64,000 nucleotides of DNA, taken from Rhizobium glycinendophyticum (GTDB lineage Bacteria > Pseudomonadota > Alphaproteobacteria > Rhizobiales > Rhizobiaceae). Shown one piece after another: positions 18,180 through 26,872 of the stretch (the first letter of the stretch is position 1; the number at the start of each line of letters is the position of its first letter). The stretch covers positions 2,931,532 through 2,995,531 of the forward strand of contig NZ_VFYP01000001.1 in assembly GCF_006443685.1 (NCBI RefSeq). The letters are read 5' to 3'. A program made the position numbers and the translations under genes. Under the pieces are notes generated by a model. That model did no database searches. It was given only the letters and a program-made list of their open reading frames with translations, and was not told the origin of the DNA.

Positions 18180-19481
18180 ATGAAGAATACCATGAGACGC
18201 AATCTCCTGCCCGTGATGGCCCTGCTTCTGGGCACGCTCTTCCTGTTTCTCGGCAACGGCCTCTACGGCCTGCTGCTGCCGGTACGCGGTGCCGCCGAGG
18301 GCTACTCGAACGAAGTGCTCGGCCTGCTCGGCACATCCTGGGCCACAGGCTTTGTCCTTGGCTGCTTCGTCGCACCCAAACTGGTCATGCGCGTCGGCCA
18401 TGTCCGGGCTTTTTCCACTTTCGTGTCGCTGATCTCGGTCATCGCGCTCTTGAGCGGCATCATCATCGATGCCGAATGGTGGATCGTGCTGCGCGCCATC
18501 ACTGGTTTCTGCACAGCCGGCACCTCGATGATCATCGAGAGCTGGTTGAACGAGCGCGCGACCAACGAAAGCCGCGGCGCGATCTTCTCCTTCTACATCT
18601 CGATCACCCTGATCGGCGTCGTCGGCGGCCAGATGCTCGTCGGCGTCTTTGACCCGACCACCACCATCCTCTTCATGATCTGCGGCATCGTCTATGGCGT
18701 CGCCGTCATGCCAACCACCATGTCGACGGCCGCCTCCCCTCAGCCGCTCAAGTCGTTGAAGCTCGACCTCCCGCTGCTCTATCGCAATTCGCCCGTCTCC
18801 TTTGTCGGCATCCTGCTGATTGGCATCGCCAACGGGGCCTATGGCACGCTCGGCGCCGTCTTCGGCACCCGCGTCGGACTGGATGCGGCAACGATCGCCT
18901 CTCTGCTCTCCGTCACCATCTTCCTCGGTGCCATTATGCAGTTTCCGGCCGGCAAGCTGTCCGACCGCATCGACCGCCGCTATGTGCTGGCAGCCCTCTC
19001 GGCCCTTGCAGCCTTCGCCGCTGTTGCTCTGGTGTTCATCGAGCCGACCAGCGCGACCTGGATCTTCATCCTCGTTGGCATCTATGGTGCAGCGGCAAAC
19101 GCCCTCTACCCGATCGCGGTTGCGCATGCCAACGACTTCGCCAAGCCGGATGAATTCGTGAAGGTCTCTGGCGGCCTGCTGCTGCTCTTCGGCATCGGGA
19201 CTATCATCGGCCCGACGATCGGCGGCCCCGTAATGACGGCGGCGGGTCCTTACTCCCTGTTCACCGTGACAGCCATCGCCCATCTCTCGATCTCGGCCTA
19301 TGCGATCTACCGCAGCCGCCTGCGCGCCGCGATCCCGGCCGAGGACCGCGAGAACATGCCGAACCTGCCGATCAGCGCATCGCCGCTCAGCACACCGGAA
19401 AGCCTCAGCCTCGACCCCCGCGCAGCCCCGCTGCCGGAACAGGATGAAGAGCCGCAATTCAGGACAGGAACCAGCGGATGA
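18180..19481 (+). CDS. MFS transporter
   Basis: About 433 residues with 12 predicted helices. LLGTSWATGFVLGCFVAPKLVMRVGHVRA corresponds to the helix 2-3 MFS signature and KLSDRIDRRYVLA to the repeat in the second half. Closest in character to YcaD/quinate-like MFS proteins of unknown substrate. The C-terminal about 50 residues are hydrophilic and Pro/Ser/Glu-rich. Start uncertain: ATG codons at 18147, 18180 and 18192 are in frame and none has a strong ribosome site. The stop overlaps the next start (ATGA). Confidence 0.85.
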   Translation: MKNTMRRNLLPVMALLLGTLFLFLGNGLYGLLLPVRGAAEGYSNEVLGLLGTSWATGFVLGCFVAPKLVMRVGHVRAFSTFVSLISVIALLSGIIIDAEWWIVLRAITGFCTAGTSMIIESWLNERATNESRGAIFSFYISITLIGVVGGQMLVGVFDPTTTILFMICGIVYGVAVMPTTMSTAASPQPLKSLKLDLPLLYRNSPVSFVGILLIGIANGAYGTLGAVFGTRVGLDAATIASLLSVTIFLGAIMQFPAGKLSDRIDRRYVLAALSALAAFAAVALVFIEPTSATWIFILVGIYGAAANALYPIAVAHANDFAKPDEFVKVSGGLLLLFGIGTIIGPTIGGPVMTAAGPYSLFTVTAIAHLSISAYAIYRSRLRAAIPAEDRENMPNLPISASPLSTPESLSLDPRAAPLPEQDEEPQFRTGTSG

Positions 19482-19672
19482 TCCAGGACGAGGACAACAA
19501 GAAGCCGAAAACGGAGCACCATCTGGGCTGCGAGCTCTCGGCAATCTCTGCCGATGAACTCAGACACCGAATCAGCCTGCTGCGGGGGGAAATCCTGCGC
19601 ATTGAGGCAGAAATCGAGCGCAAGGAAGCGAGTCGCAAGGCTGCAGACAACCTCTTCGGCCCCAAAGTATAG
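19478..19672 (+). CDS. DUF1192 protein
   Basis: 64 residues ending in the DUF1192 pattern: LSAISADELRHRISLLRGEI-LRIEAEIERKEASRKAADNLF, a single amphipathic helix. Function unknown; alphaproteobacterial. Its ATG overlaps the MFS stop by four bases (ATGA), so the two are translationally coupled. It is the last gene before a terminator at 19841. Confidence 0.88.
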   Translation: MIQDEDNKKPKTEHHLGCELSAISADELRHRISLLRGEILRIEAEIERKEASRKAADNLFGPKV

Positions 19673-19735
19673 ATCGCCTTTTCTTGCTTGGGCCGGCAGA
19701 CGCCTCGAAAAGGACCATTTTTCCCCCTTCTGTTT

Positions 19736-19867
19736 ACTTGGCGTTAAGCCTTTTCAGGGAAACTATGTTCATCCAGAGCTTCTGGACTCAGGCAGTTTCA
19801 CCTCATGGCGATGGTCTGATTTTCTCCCTGTTTTACCTTAAGAGCCGCATTTGCGGCTCTTTTTTTG
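19736..19867 (+). ncRNA. Candidate small RNA upstream of rcdA
   Basis: Between DUF1192 and rcdA a promoter-like pair TTGGCG - 18 bases - ACTATG (about 19738-19767) is followed by a stretch of about 95 bases with no supported gene, a CCAGA-GCT-TCTGG hairpin, an unpaired CTCCCT motif able to contact ribosome-binding sites, and a textbook terminator (AGAGCCGC-ATTT-GCGGCTCT then seven T). The transcript would run about 19774-19867. An alternative is simply the 3' UTR and terminator of the MFS-DUF1192 transcript. Confidence 0.4.
19841..19867 (+). terminator. Rho-independent terminator
   Basis: AGAGCCGC / GCGGCTCT with ATTT loop followed by TTTTTTT; ends the MFS-DUF1192 transcript and/or the sRNA candidate. 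Confidence 0.95.
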
Positions 19868-19902
19868 TCTAACGCAGAGGTCTTAGCGCAAAATTGTGGG
19901 AA

Positions 19903-19917
19903 TTAACCCTTCCTTAA
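19903..19917. promoter_or_regulatory. CtrA-type box upstream of rcdA
   Basis: TTAACCCTTCCTTAA is a full TTAA-N7-TTAA element, the CtrA consensus spacing, 118 bases before the rcdA start. In Caulobacter CtrA activates rcdA, so the position is meaningful. Confidence 0.6.
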
Positions 19918-20034
19918 GTTTCGCCTTGCGCATTTGGGGTAATGGTTGCATCGTGCCTTCACCAAATGCGGCAGGAACAAGATCGTATCGCTCTCGTTAC
20001 ATGCCTTAGTGATGCGTTTTACAGGGAAACATCC

Positions 20035-20550
20035 ATGTCTGAGCTCGGTATGAATACGGTTAGCTTCGCCGGTCGTGCAGCAGCATCCAGCCAGTTCAAG
20101 GCGACCTATGCCGAAGGCATGGGCCTGGTCGAAGAAACGGCAGCCTTCCTCGATGGCCCCGGCCGCGCCGCCGCCAAGGTGCTGCCGCGCCAGGCCTCCG
20201 TTCTCTACGCAGCCGAATCCATGCGCCTGACCACCCGGCTGATGCAGATGGCTTCTTGGCTGCTGCTGCAGCGCGCCGTCAACAACGGCGAGATGAGCCG
20301 CGATCAGGTTCTCTCGGAAAAGAGCAAGGTGCGGCTCGACGGTTTCAACGTCGACCGCAGCGCCCCCGGCTGGAACGATCTGCCGGAAGCTTTCCGCGAT
20401 CTGGTTGAGCGGTCGCTGCGCCTGCAGAACCGCATCGCCCTGCTCGACCGCGAGATCTACCGCTCAGACGAGGAAGAGTTCCTGCCTGACAACGAAAACA
20501 GCGTCCAGGCACAGCTCAACCTCCTGCGCACTGCCTTTAACGCCGGCTGA
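20035..20550 (+). CDS. rcdA: RcdA-type DUF1465 protein (CtrA proteolysis adaptor)
   Basis: 171 residues. DUF1465 is the family of Caulobacter RcdA, a ClpXP accessory that helps deliver CtrA and other cell-cycle proteins for degradation. Family segments: FKATYAEGMGLVEETAAFLDGPGR, ESMRLTTRLMQMASWLLLQRAVNNGEM, FRDLVERSLRLQNRIALLDREIY; a helical bundle, with the acidic mobile tail around SDEEEFLPDNENS. Start chosen at 20035 behind AGGGAA; the frame extends to 19942 but that part has no family character. A CtrA-type box lies upstream and a terminator downstream, so it is monocistronic. Confidence 0.9.
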   Translation: MSELGMNTVSFAGRAAASSQFKATYAEGMGLVEETAAFLDGPGRAAAKVLPRQASVLYAAESMRLTTRLMQMASWLLLQRAVNNGEMSRDQVLSEKSKVRLDGFNVDRSAPGWNDLPEAFRDLVERSLRLQNRIALLDREIYRSDEEEFLPDNENSVQAQLNLLRTAFNAG

Positions 20551-20577
20551 TCCAGCCCGCGACAGCACCACCTTTCA

Positions 20578-20609
20578 GCCGGCCTGCCTGTGCAGCGCCG
20601 GCTTTTTTC
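20578..20609 (+). terminator. Terminator after rcdA
   Basis: AGCCGGC ... GCCGGCT stem with a 13-base loop followed by TTTTTT. Confidence 0.8.
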
Positions 20610-20701
20610 TGTCGTGTCCATCAATTCAGATTGTAATTTTGTCATTTACAACTTTTAGCTTTATGTCATGCTCACCCCGGTTAAAACTGGGGGACAAAGT
20701 C

Positions 20702-21769
20702 ATGACGAAATTCATACTCTCGATCGATGGAGGCGGTATCCGGGGCCTCATCCCGGCAACGGTTCTGGCCGTGCTGCAGGAGAAGCTCGCAAACCGCGGG
20801 AAGACCCTGCCGCTCTATCGCTACTTCCACATGATTGCCGGCACCTCGACCGGTGCCATCATCGCCGCAGGGCTTTCGAGCCCGAAGCCGAAACAGCCCA
20901 CGCAGCCTGCAGCGGATCCGAAGACGCTGGTCGATCTCTATAAGAAGAAGGGCTCCGAAATCTTCGACATCAGCATCTTTCGCAAAATCAGCAGTTGGGA
21001 TGGCATCCTCGAAGAACGTTACGATGCGGCACCTTTGGAAAAGATCCTGAAAGAGATGCTCGGGCCAAAAACCTTGATCAGTGACGCACTGACAAAGCTG
21101 CTGATCACGGGCTACGACATCGAGGCCCGCCGGGCAGTCTTCATGACCAACGCGGACAAGGATCACGAGAACTTCTATGTGTGGCAGGCGGTGCGGGGCT
21201 CGTCGGCAGCGCCGACCTACTTCGAACCGGCTCTGGTCGAGAACCTGACGATGAGTAAACACGGGGAGGTGCCGTCCCTTCCGATGATCGACGGCGGCGT
21301 CTTCGCCAACGATCCGGCAATGGCCGCTTATGTCGAGGGCAGCAAACTCGGCTGGCGCGATGGCGGGGACAAAATGGTGATCCTGTCGCTCGGCACAGGT
21401 TCGGCATGCCGCAAGATCCCCTACCAGCAGGCGAAGCGTTGGGGTGCGGCGGGTTGGCTCAATCCCGCCAATGACACGCCACTGATCTCGGTGCTGATGC
21501 AGGGGCAGTCGAGCACCGCCTCCTATCAGCTGAACAAACTGCTTAACCAGACGCCACCGGCTTTTGCAGACGGTGCCACGGTGATCACCGCGGCCAATCG
21601 CGCAACGACAGACTACTTCAGGCTGGATGCGCCTCTGGTGGGCGTCAACGACGCTCTGGACGATGCCACACCTCAGAACATCGCAAAGCTCGAACGCTTC
21701 GGACAGACGCTGGCCCAGAAGCACGACCAGGCGCTCGAGGAGATCGCCGACCGCCTCTCCACGCCCTGA
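20702..21769 (+). CDS. Patatin-like phospholipase
   Basis: 355 residues. Catalytic Ser-Asp dyad is intact: oxyanion loop SIDGGGIRGLIP near residue 7, nucleophile GTSTG near residue 50 and DGGVFANDPA near residue 197. Member of the patatin/CapV-like acyl hydrolases that deacylate membrane lipids. The longer frame to 20405 overlaps rcdA; GGGGGACAAAGTC before 20702 sets the start. No signal peptide. No cyclic-nucleotide synthase, ubiquitin-like or nuclease gene is nearby, so a CBASS effector role is not supported. Confidence 0.9.
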   Translation: MTKFILSIDGGGIRGLIPATVLAVLQEKLANRGKTLPLYRYFHMIAGTSTGAIIAAGLSSPKPKQPTQPAADPKTLVDLYKKKGSEIFDISIFRKISSWDGILEERYDAAPLEKILKEMLGPKTLISDALTKLLITGYDIEARRAVFMTNADKDHENFYVWQAVRGSSAAPTYFEPALVENLTMSKHGEVPSLPMIDGGVFANDPAMAAYVEGSKLGWRDGGDKMVILSLGTGSACRKIPYQQAKRWGAAGWLNPANDTPLISVLMQGQSSTASYQLNKLLNQTPPAFADGATVITAANRATTDYFRLDAPLVGVNDALDDATPQNIAKLERFGQTLAQKHDQALEEIADRLSTP

Positions 21770-21791
21770 ACCTTTTCCACCACCGCAAACG

Positions 21792-21823
21792 CAGAAAGCC
21801 CGGCGCGATGGCCGGGCTTTCTG
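21792..21823. terminator. Bidirectional terminator between patatin and rpmE
   Basis: CAGAAAGCCCGGC / GCCGGGCTTTCTG, 13-bp perfect stem with a six-base loop, between convergent genes. Confidence 0.85.
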
Positions 21824-21844
21824 GTTTCACATCGCACAAGACGA

Positions 21845-22066
21845 TTAGAGGCCGAGGCCGCCGAAACGCTTGTTGAACTTCGAAACGCGGCCGCCGCGGT
21901 CCAGCAGCTGCTGGTTGCCGCCGGTCCAGGCCGGATGCGACTTCGGGTCGATTTCGAGGTTCATCACTGCACCTTCGGAACCCCAGGTCGAACGGGTCTC
22001 GTATTCGGTGCCATCGGTCATGACGACCTTGATGACGTGGTAGTCGGGATGGATGTCAGCCTTCAT
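21845..22066 (-). CDS. rpmE: 50S ribosomal protein L31
   Basis: 73 residues, [20 protein letters not shown] is diagnostic. There is no cysteine in the protein, so this is a zinc-independent form. The family is a late-assembling large-subunit protein bridging to the 30S head. Monocistronic, divergent from the ABC exporter gene, with a stable shared terminator on the other side. Confidence 0.97.
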   Translation of the reverse strand: MKADIHPDYHVIKVVMTDGTEYETRSTWGSEGAVMNLEIDPKSHPAWTGGNQQLLDRGGRVSKFNKRFGGLGL

Positions 22067-22265
22067 CGCTTTGTTCCTGCTGTGCCGTGGGGTCCATTTG
22101 CCGCAATTGCGTCAGCGGGACCTATTCAATAGACAAAGCCGCAGTCCAATGGGCTACGGCTTCCCAATTCGATGCCGTGCCTATACATGAAGGGCGCAGG
22201 GATAACAAGTGCCATGGCAGCAAAGCCTGACTGCCCTTGTGTGTTGTAAGTGGGAGCATGACAGA

Positions 22266-24068
22266 GTGACCTTGGAAGCCGAAAACACCGAGAAGAAGCG
22301 CCGCTCCCTGAAACCGCTTGCCGACCTCCTGCCCTATCTCGCGCGCTACAAAGGCCTGGTGGCCGGTGCCCTCGCTTTCCTCTGTCTCGCCGCCGTGACG
22401 ACGCTGGCATTGCCGATCGCCATCCGGCGCATGCTCGATCACGGCTTCAACGCATCCGACAGCGAATTCATCAACAAATACTTCGCAATGATGATCGTCA
22501 TGGCGCTGGTGCTCGCGGTCGCCAGTGCGCTTCGCTATTACTATGTCATCACCATTGGCGAGCGGGTCGTGGCCGATCTACGCAGCGATGTCTTCACCCA
22601 TGTGACCCGCCTGTCGCCGGCTTTCTTCGACATCAACCAATCCGGCGAAATCGTCTCGCGACTCACGGCTGACACCACGCAGTTGAAATCCGCTGTCGGC
22701 GCGACTGCCTCGCTGGCACTGCGCAATTCCATCCTCTGCCTCGGCGCCATGGTGATGATGATCGCCACCAGCCCGAAACTGTCGATCATGGTGCTCGCGG
22801 CGATTCCCGTCATCGTCTTCCCGCTGGTCGCCTTCGGCCGCTCGGTGCGCAAGCGCTCGCGCGCCGCCCAGGATACCCTCGCCGAAGCGTCGTCCTATGC
22901 CGGCGAAGTGATCGGGGCCGCCCGCACTCTGCAGGCCTTCAACGCCGAGGAAACCGCCCGCAGCCGCTATGTCACCGCCGTCGAGAGCGCCTATGAGGCC
23001 GCTCGTTCGGCCATCAAGTCGCGCGCCCTGTTGACCGGCGTCGCCATTTCGCTTGTTTTCGGCAGCGTCGTCGGCGTCTTGTGGTATGGCGCCCAGAGCG
23101 TGCTCGCAGGCACCATGACCGCCGGCACGCTCGGCCAGTTCCTGCTCTATTCGCTAATCGCCGCAGGCTCTCTCGGCACCCTGTCGGAAGTCTTCGGTGA
23201 GATGTCACAGGCGGCCGGCGCCGCCGAGCGCCTGCATGAACTGCTCGCGGAACATCCCGAGATCGCCGCCCCCGCCAATCCGGTGGCCCTGCCGATGCCC
23301 GCACGCGGCAGCGTCGATTTCGAGGCGGTACAGTTCTCCTATCCCTCGGCCAAGACCAAGTCGGCCCTGAAGGGCCTCTCCTTCTCCGTGGCCCACGGCG
23401 AGACGGTGGCAATCGTCGGTCCTTCGGGTGCCGGCAAGAGCACGATCTTCTCGCTCATCCTGCGGTTTTACGATCCGGCCTCCGGCACCATCCGCCTTGA
23501 TGGAGTCGACATCCGCGAAGCCGACCCTAAAGCGGTGCGCGACCGCATCGCGATCGTACCCCAGGATACGACGATCTTCGCCTCCTCGATCCACGACAAC
23601 ATCGCCTTCGGCACGCCCGGCGCGACACGCGCCATGGTCGAGGCGGCCGCAGATGCCGCCCAGGCGAGCGAATTCATCGGCCGGCAGGTCAACGGTTTCG
23701 ACACGCTGGTCGGCGAGCGCGGCATCACGCTCTCGGGCGGCCAGCGCCAGCGCATCGCGATTGCCCGTGCCCTGCTGCGCAACGCCCCGCTATTGCTGCT
23801 CGACGAGGCGACCTCCGCACTCGATGCGGAAAGCGAAACTCTGGTGCAGAAGGCGCTCGACGGCCTGATGCGCGACCGCACCACGATTGTCATTGCCCAC
23901 CGCCTGGCAACGGTGTTGAAGGCCGACCGCATCCTCGTCCTGGACGACGGCCGCATCGTCGAGGAGGGCACGCATCAGAGCCTGATTCAGCAGGGAGGTC
24001 TCTATGCCAAGCTTGCCCGCTTGCAGTTTGAGACCGGCGGACGCGACTTTACCGCAGCCGCGCAATAA
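22266..24068 (+). CDS. ABC exporter half-transporter (MsbA-like, permease + ATPase)
   Basis: About 600 residues. Six membrane helices (residues about 30-315) then a nucleotide-binding domain with Walker A GPSGAGKST (about 385), LSGGQRQRIAIARALL (about 488), Walker B LLLLDEATSALD and the H-loop IVIAHRLATV. Intracellular coupling motif VSRLTADTTQLKSAVG is present. Homodimeric lipid or drug exporters share this layout; substrate unknown. Start placed at GTG 22266 (VTLEAENTEKK) nine bases behind GGGAG; an ATG at 22209 is in frame but less likely. No periplasmic partner nearby. Confidence 0.9.
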   Translation: MTLEAENTEKKRRSLKPLADLLPYLARYKGLVAGALAFLCLAAVTTLALPIAIRRMLDHGFNASDSEFINKYFAMMIVMALVLAVASALRYYYVITIGERVVADLRSDVFTHVTRLSPAFFDINQSGEIVSRLTADTTQLKSAVGATASLALRNSILCLGAMVMMIATSPKLSIMVLAAIPVIVFPLVAFGRSVRKRSRAAQDTLAEASSYAGEVIGAARTLQAFNAEETARSRYVTAVESAYEAARSAIKSRALLTGVAISLVFGSVVGVLWYGAQSVLAGTMTAGTLGQFLLYSLIAAGSLGTLSEVFGEMSQAAGAAERLHELLAEHPEIAAPANPVALPMPARGSVDFEAVQFSYPSAKTKSALKGLSFSVAHGETVAIVGPSGAGKSTIFSLILRFYDPASGTIRLDGVDIREADPKAVRDRIAIVPQDTTIFASSIHDNIAFGTPGATRAMVEAAADAAQASEFIGRQVNGFDTLVGERGITLSGGQRQRIAIARALLRNAPLLLLDEATSALDAESETLVQKALDGLMRDRTTIVIAHRLATVLKADRILVLDDGRIVEEGTHQSLIQQGGLYAKLARLQFETGGRDFTAAAQ

Positions 24069-24100
24069 GCCGAGACGCCGCCTTTCAACGTGAAGCGGGC

Positions 24101-25747
24101 TCAACGCCCCGCGCTGCGCCCCGCGATACGGCCCGAAAACAGGCAACCGCCGAGGAACGTACCCTCGAGTGCATTGTAGCCATGCATACCCCCGCCGCCA
24201 AAGCCGGAGACCTCGCCGGCAGCGTAAAGACCTGGCACCGGCTTGTTTTCTCGGTTGAGCACACGGGCCTCAAGATCGGTATGCAGGCCCCCCAGCGTTT
24301 TGCGGGTAAGAATATGCAGCCGAACACCGATCAGGGGTCCAGCGGCGGGATCGAGCAATCGGTGCGGTTTCGCCGTGCGCATCAGCTTGTCGCCGAGATA
24401 GGCGCGCGCGCCCCGGATCGCTGTCACCTGAGCATCCTTGGAGAAGCGGTTGCCGATCTCGCGGTCCCGCGCCTCGATCTGGGCGCGCAGGTGATGCACG
24501 CTGAGCCGATGCTCGCCCGACAGCTCGTTCATGCCCACGACCAGATCCTCCAGCGTGTCGCGCACGACGAAATCCTCGCCCTTGTCCATGAAAGCCTGCA
24601 CCGGTCCAGGTGGGTTGTTGCCCAGTCGTTTGAGCAGCAGCGGGATGTTCTTGTCGGTAAGGTCCGGGTTCTGCTCGGACCCTGACAGGGCGAACTCCTT
24701 CTTGATGATTGCCTTATTGAGGATGAACCATGAATAGTCATGCCCTCGCGCCCGGATGGCTTTGAGCGTCGCGAGCGTATCGAAGCCCGGCATGGCGGGT
24801 GGCGCGAAACGATTGCCCTCCGCATCGCACCAGAAGGAGGACGGGCCGGGCAGGATGCGGATGCCGTGATTGGGCCAGATCGGATCCCAGTTCTTCAAAC
24901 CCTCAGTGTAATGCCACATGCGGTCGCCATTGATCACTTCACCGCCGGCGGCTTGGGTGATCGCCAGCATGCGGCCATCGACGTGATGCGGGACCCCCGC
25001 GACCATCGACTGCGGTGGAGGCCCGAGCCGCTCCACCGGCCAGCTCTTGCGCACCAGATCATGATTGCCGCCGATCCCGCCGGAGGCGACGATGACGGCC
25101 CCTGCCCGCACTTCGAAATCGCCGACCACATTGCGCGAGCTGCGCCCGCCGCGCACCGTGGCGTCACCGGCCAGCACCACGCCGGAGCAACCGGTCACGG
25201 CGCTGTTCTCGACGGTGAGCAGGTCGACCTGATGCCGGAAAAGCAAGGTAAGCTTGCCCGCCTCCGCCGCAGCCTTTGCCCGCCGCACAAAGGGAGCAAG
25301 CACACCGGGACCCGTGCCCCAGGTGACATGGAAGCGCGGTACGGAATTGCCATGGCCGTCGGCAAGCGAACCGCCGCGTTCGGCCCAGCCGACCACGGGA
25401 AACCAGTTGACGCCCTGCCCTTTCAGCCAGGATCGCTTCTCGCCAGCTGCGAATTGCAGATAGGCCTCCGCCCACTGGCGCGGCCAGAAATCTTCCGTGC
25501 GGTCGAACGACGCTGAGCCGAACCAGTCCTGGCGGGCGAGATCCAGGCTGTCGCGAATGCCCATGCGCCGCTGTTCGGGACTGTCGATGAGGAAGAGGCC
25601 GCCGAGCGACCAAAAGGCCTGCCCGCCGAGGTTCTGCTCCCCCTCCTGGTCGATCAGGCCGACCGTCAAGCCTCGGTCCACGGCCTCCGTTGCGGCCACC
25701 AAACCGGCGAGCCCGCCACCGATCACGACGACGTCGAATTCCAGCAT
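24101..25747 (-). CDS. FAD-dependent dehydrogenase, 3-ketosteroid/fumarate-reductase family
   Basis: 548 residues. N-terminal FAD motif DVVVIGGGLAGLVAATEA with GLTVGLIDQEG, GGQAFWSLGGLF, and the C-terminal FAD-closing PGLYAAGEVSGFGGGGMHGY-NALEGTFLGG. The family covers fumarate reductase flavoproteins and 3-ketosteroid delta-1-dehydrogenases; it is often labelled FAD-binding dehydrogenase. No steroid catabolic genes are in view, so substrate is open. Start at 25747 behind GGGAGGGTGG; a small AACTTG-AGGCG-CAAGTT dyad lies 43 bases upstream (25790-25806). Confidence 0.88.
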   Translation of the reverse strand: MLEFDVVVIGGGLAGLVAATEAVDRGLTVGLIDQEGEQNLGGQAFWSLGGLFLIDSPEQRRMGIRDSLDLARQDWFGSASFDRTEDFWPRQWAEAYLQFAAGEKRSWLKGQGVNWFPVVGWAERGGSLADGHGNSVPRFHVTWGTGPGVLAPFVRRAKAAAEAGKLTLLFRHQVDLLTVENSAVTGCSGVVLAGDATVRGGRSSRNVVGDFEVRAGAVIVASGGIGGNHDLVRKSWPVERLGPPPQSMVAGVPHHVDGRMLAITQAAGGEVINGDRMWHYTEGLKNWDPIWPNHGIRILPGPSSFWCDAEGNRFAPPAMPGFDTLATLKAIRARGHDYSWFILNKAIIKKEFALSGSEQNPDLTDKNIPLLLKRLGNNPPGPVQAFMDKGEDFVVRDTLEDLVVGMNELSGEHRLSVHHLRAQIEARDREIGNRFSKDAQVTAIRGARAYLGDKLMRTAKPHRLLDPAAGPLIGVRLHILTRKTLGGLHTDLEARVLNRENKPVPGLYAAGEVSGFGGGGMHGYNALEGTFLGGCLFSGRIAGRSAGR

Positions 25748-25789
25748 GCCACCCTCCCGAAGCGCCACTCCTTACCTTTACGCGCACGT

Positions 25790-25806
25790 AACTTGAGGCG
25801 CAAGTT
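25790..25806. promoter_or_regulatory. Small dyad upstream of the FAD dehydrogenase gene
   Basis: AACTTG-AGGCG-CAAGTT, six-bp arms around five bases, in the 93-base gap between the MotB-like gene's end and the dehydrogenase start. Operator candidate only. Confidence 0.35.
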
Positions 25807-25840
25807 GTAGTCGGCACAAACTAACTGGTCGCCGAAGGAA

Positions 25841-26872
25841 TCAACGTTCGGTGAGCTTTAGCTCGATGCGGCGGTTCTGGGAGAGCACCTCTGGCGTATC
25901 CCCCTCGGCAATCGGCTGATATTCGCCGAAGCCCGCAGCGACCAAACGGTTGGCCGGAACGCCCTTCGAGATCAAATATTTGACCACCGACGTGGCGCGC
26001 GCGGAGGAAAGCTCCCAGTTGTCTCGGTAGCGACCTGTGCCGGTCAACGGCGAGGCATCCGTGTGACCGTCGACCCGGAGCACCCAGCTGATTTCGGAGG
26101 GGATCTCTTGAGCGAGTTCGAGAAGGGCAGCCGCGAGCTTGTCCATTTCCGCTTGACCCGCAGCATCGAGTTCGGCACCGCCGACGGGGAAGAGAACTTC
26201 CGACTGGAAGACGAAACGGTCACCGACGATGCGGATGTTCTCGCGATCGGAGAGGATTTCGCGAAGTCGGCCGAAGAAGTCGGAGCGATAGCGGTTGAGT
26301 TCCTGCACCCGCTGCGCAAGCGCCACGTTGAGGCGGCGACCGAGATCCGCAATCTTCGCCTGGGACGATTGGTCTTTGGCTTCGGAAGCCTGAAGCGCCT
26401 GCTCTACCGCCGCAATTTGCGCGCGCAGGGCGGCAATCTGCTGGTTCAAGAGTTCAATCTGGCTCATGGCGCGGGCGCTGACCTGCTTCTCCGCGACCAG
26501 TTCCTCGTTCAGGCGGCCAACCTTTTCGTTCGCCGCATCCGCCGAACCGGCACCGCTGTCGAGCAATTGCTGCAGGCGTGTGCGCTCGCTTTCCGAACCG
26601 GCAAGCGAGCTTTGCAGCGAAGCGAGCATATCCTCCAGGTCCTGCTTGCCACTTTTTTCCAGCGCCAGCAGGTTCGTCAGCTCGGCAATCTGGCTGTTCA
26701 ACCGGTTCAGCACCTCGTCCTTGCCGGAAATCTCGCGACTGAGGATGAACTGCGCCAGCACGAAGACCGTGAGGAGGAACATGATGGCCAGCAGCAGGGT
26801 CGACAGGGCGTCGACGAAGCCCGGCCAATAGTCGATGCTGCGCTCCCTGCGCCGGTTGCGCCCGAGCGCCAT
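25841..26872 (-). CDS. MotB/OmpA-type peptidoglycan-binding protein
   Basis: 343 residues. One membrane helix at about 18-44 (YWPGFVDALSTLLLAIMFLL) with an Asp at 21 in the position of the proton-carrying Asp of MotB/TolR; a long coiled coil about 50-200; and a C-terminal OmpA domain (about 225-340) with VDGHTDASPLTG and NWELSSARATSVVKYLIS, which binds peptidoglycan. Its ATG immediately follows the TAA of the MotA/ExbB-like gene with no spacer, so the two form one translationally coupled pair. No flagellar gene is nearby. Confidence 0.88.
   Translation of the reverse strand: MALGRNRRRERSIDYWPGFVDALSTLLLAIMFLLTVFVLAQFILSREISGKDEVLNRLNSQIAELTNLLALEKSGKQDLEDMLASLQSSLAGSESERTRLQQLLDSGAGSADAANEKVGRLNEELVAEKQVSARAMSQIELLNQQIAALRAQIAAVEQALQASEAKDQSSQAKIADLGRRLNVALAQRVQELNRYRSDFFGRLREILSDRENIRIVGDRFVFQSEVLFPVGGAELDAAGQAEMDKLAAALLELAQEIPSEISWVLRVDGHTDASPLTGTGRYRDNWELSSARATSVVKYLISKGVPANRLVAAGFGEYQPIAEGDTPEVLSQNRRIELKLTER

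Noticed and set aside
19684..19872. Small coding frame of 62 residues overlapping the sRNA candidate
   Set aside because: No ribosome site, runs through the intrinsic terminator and has no recognisable features.
20702..21769. CBASS effector (CapV-type patatin)
   Set aside because: No CD-NTase or accessory gene nearby; flanked by rcdA and rpmE with its own terminator.
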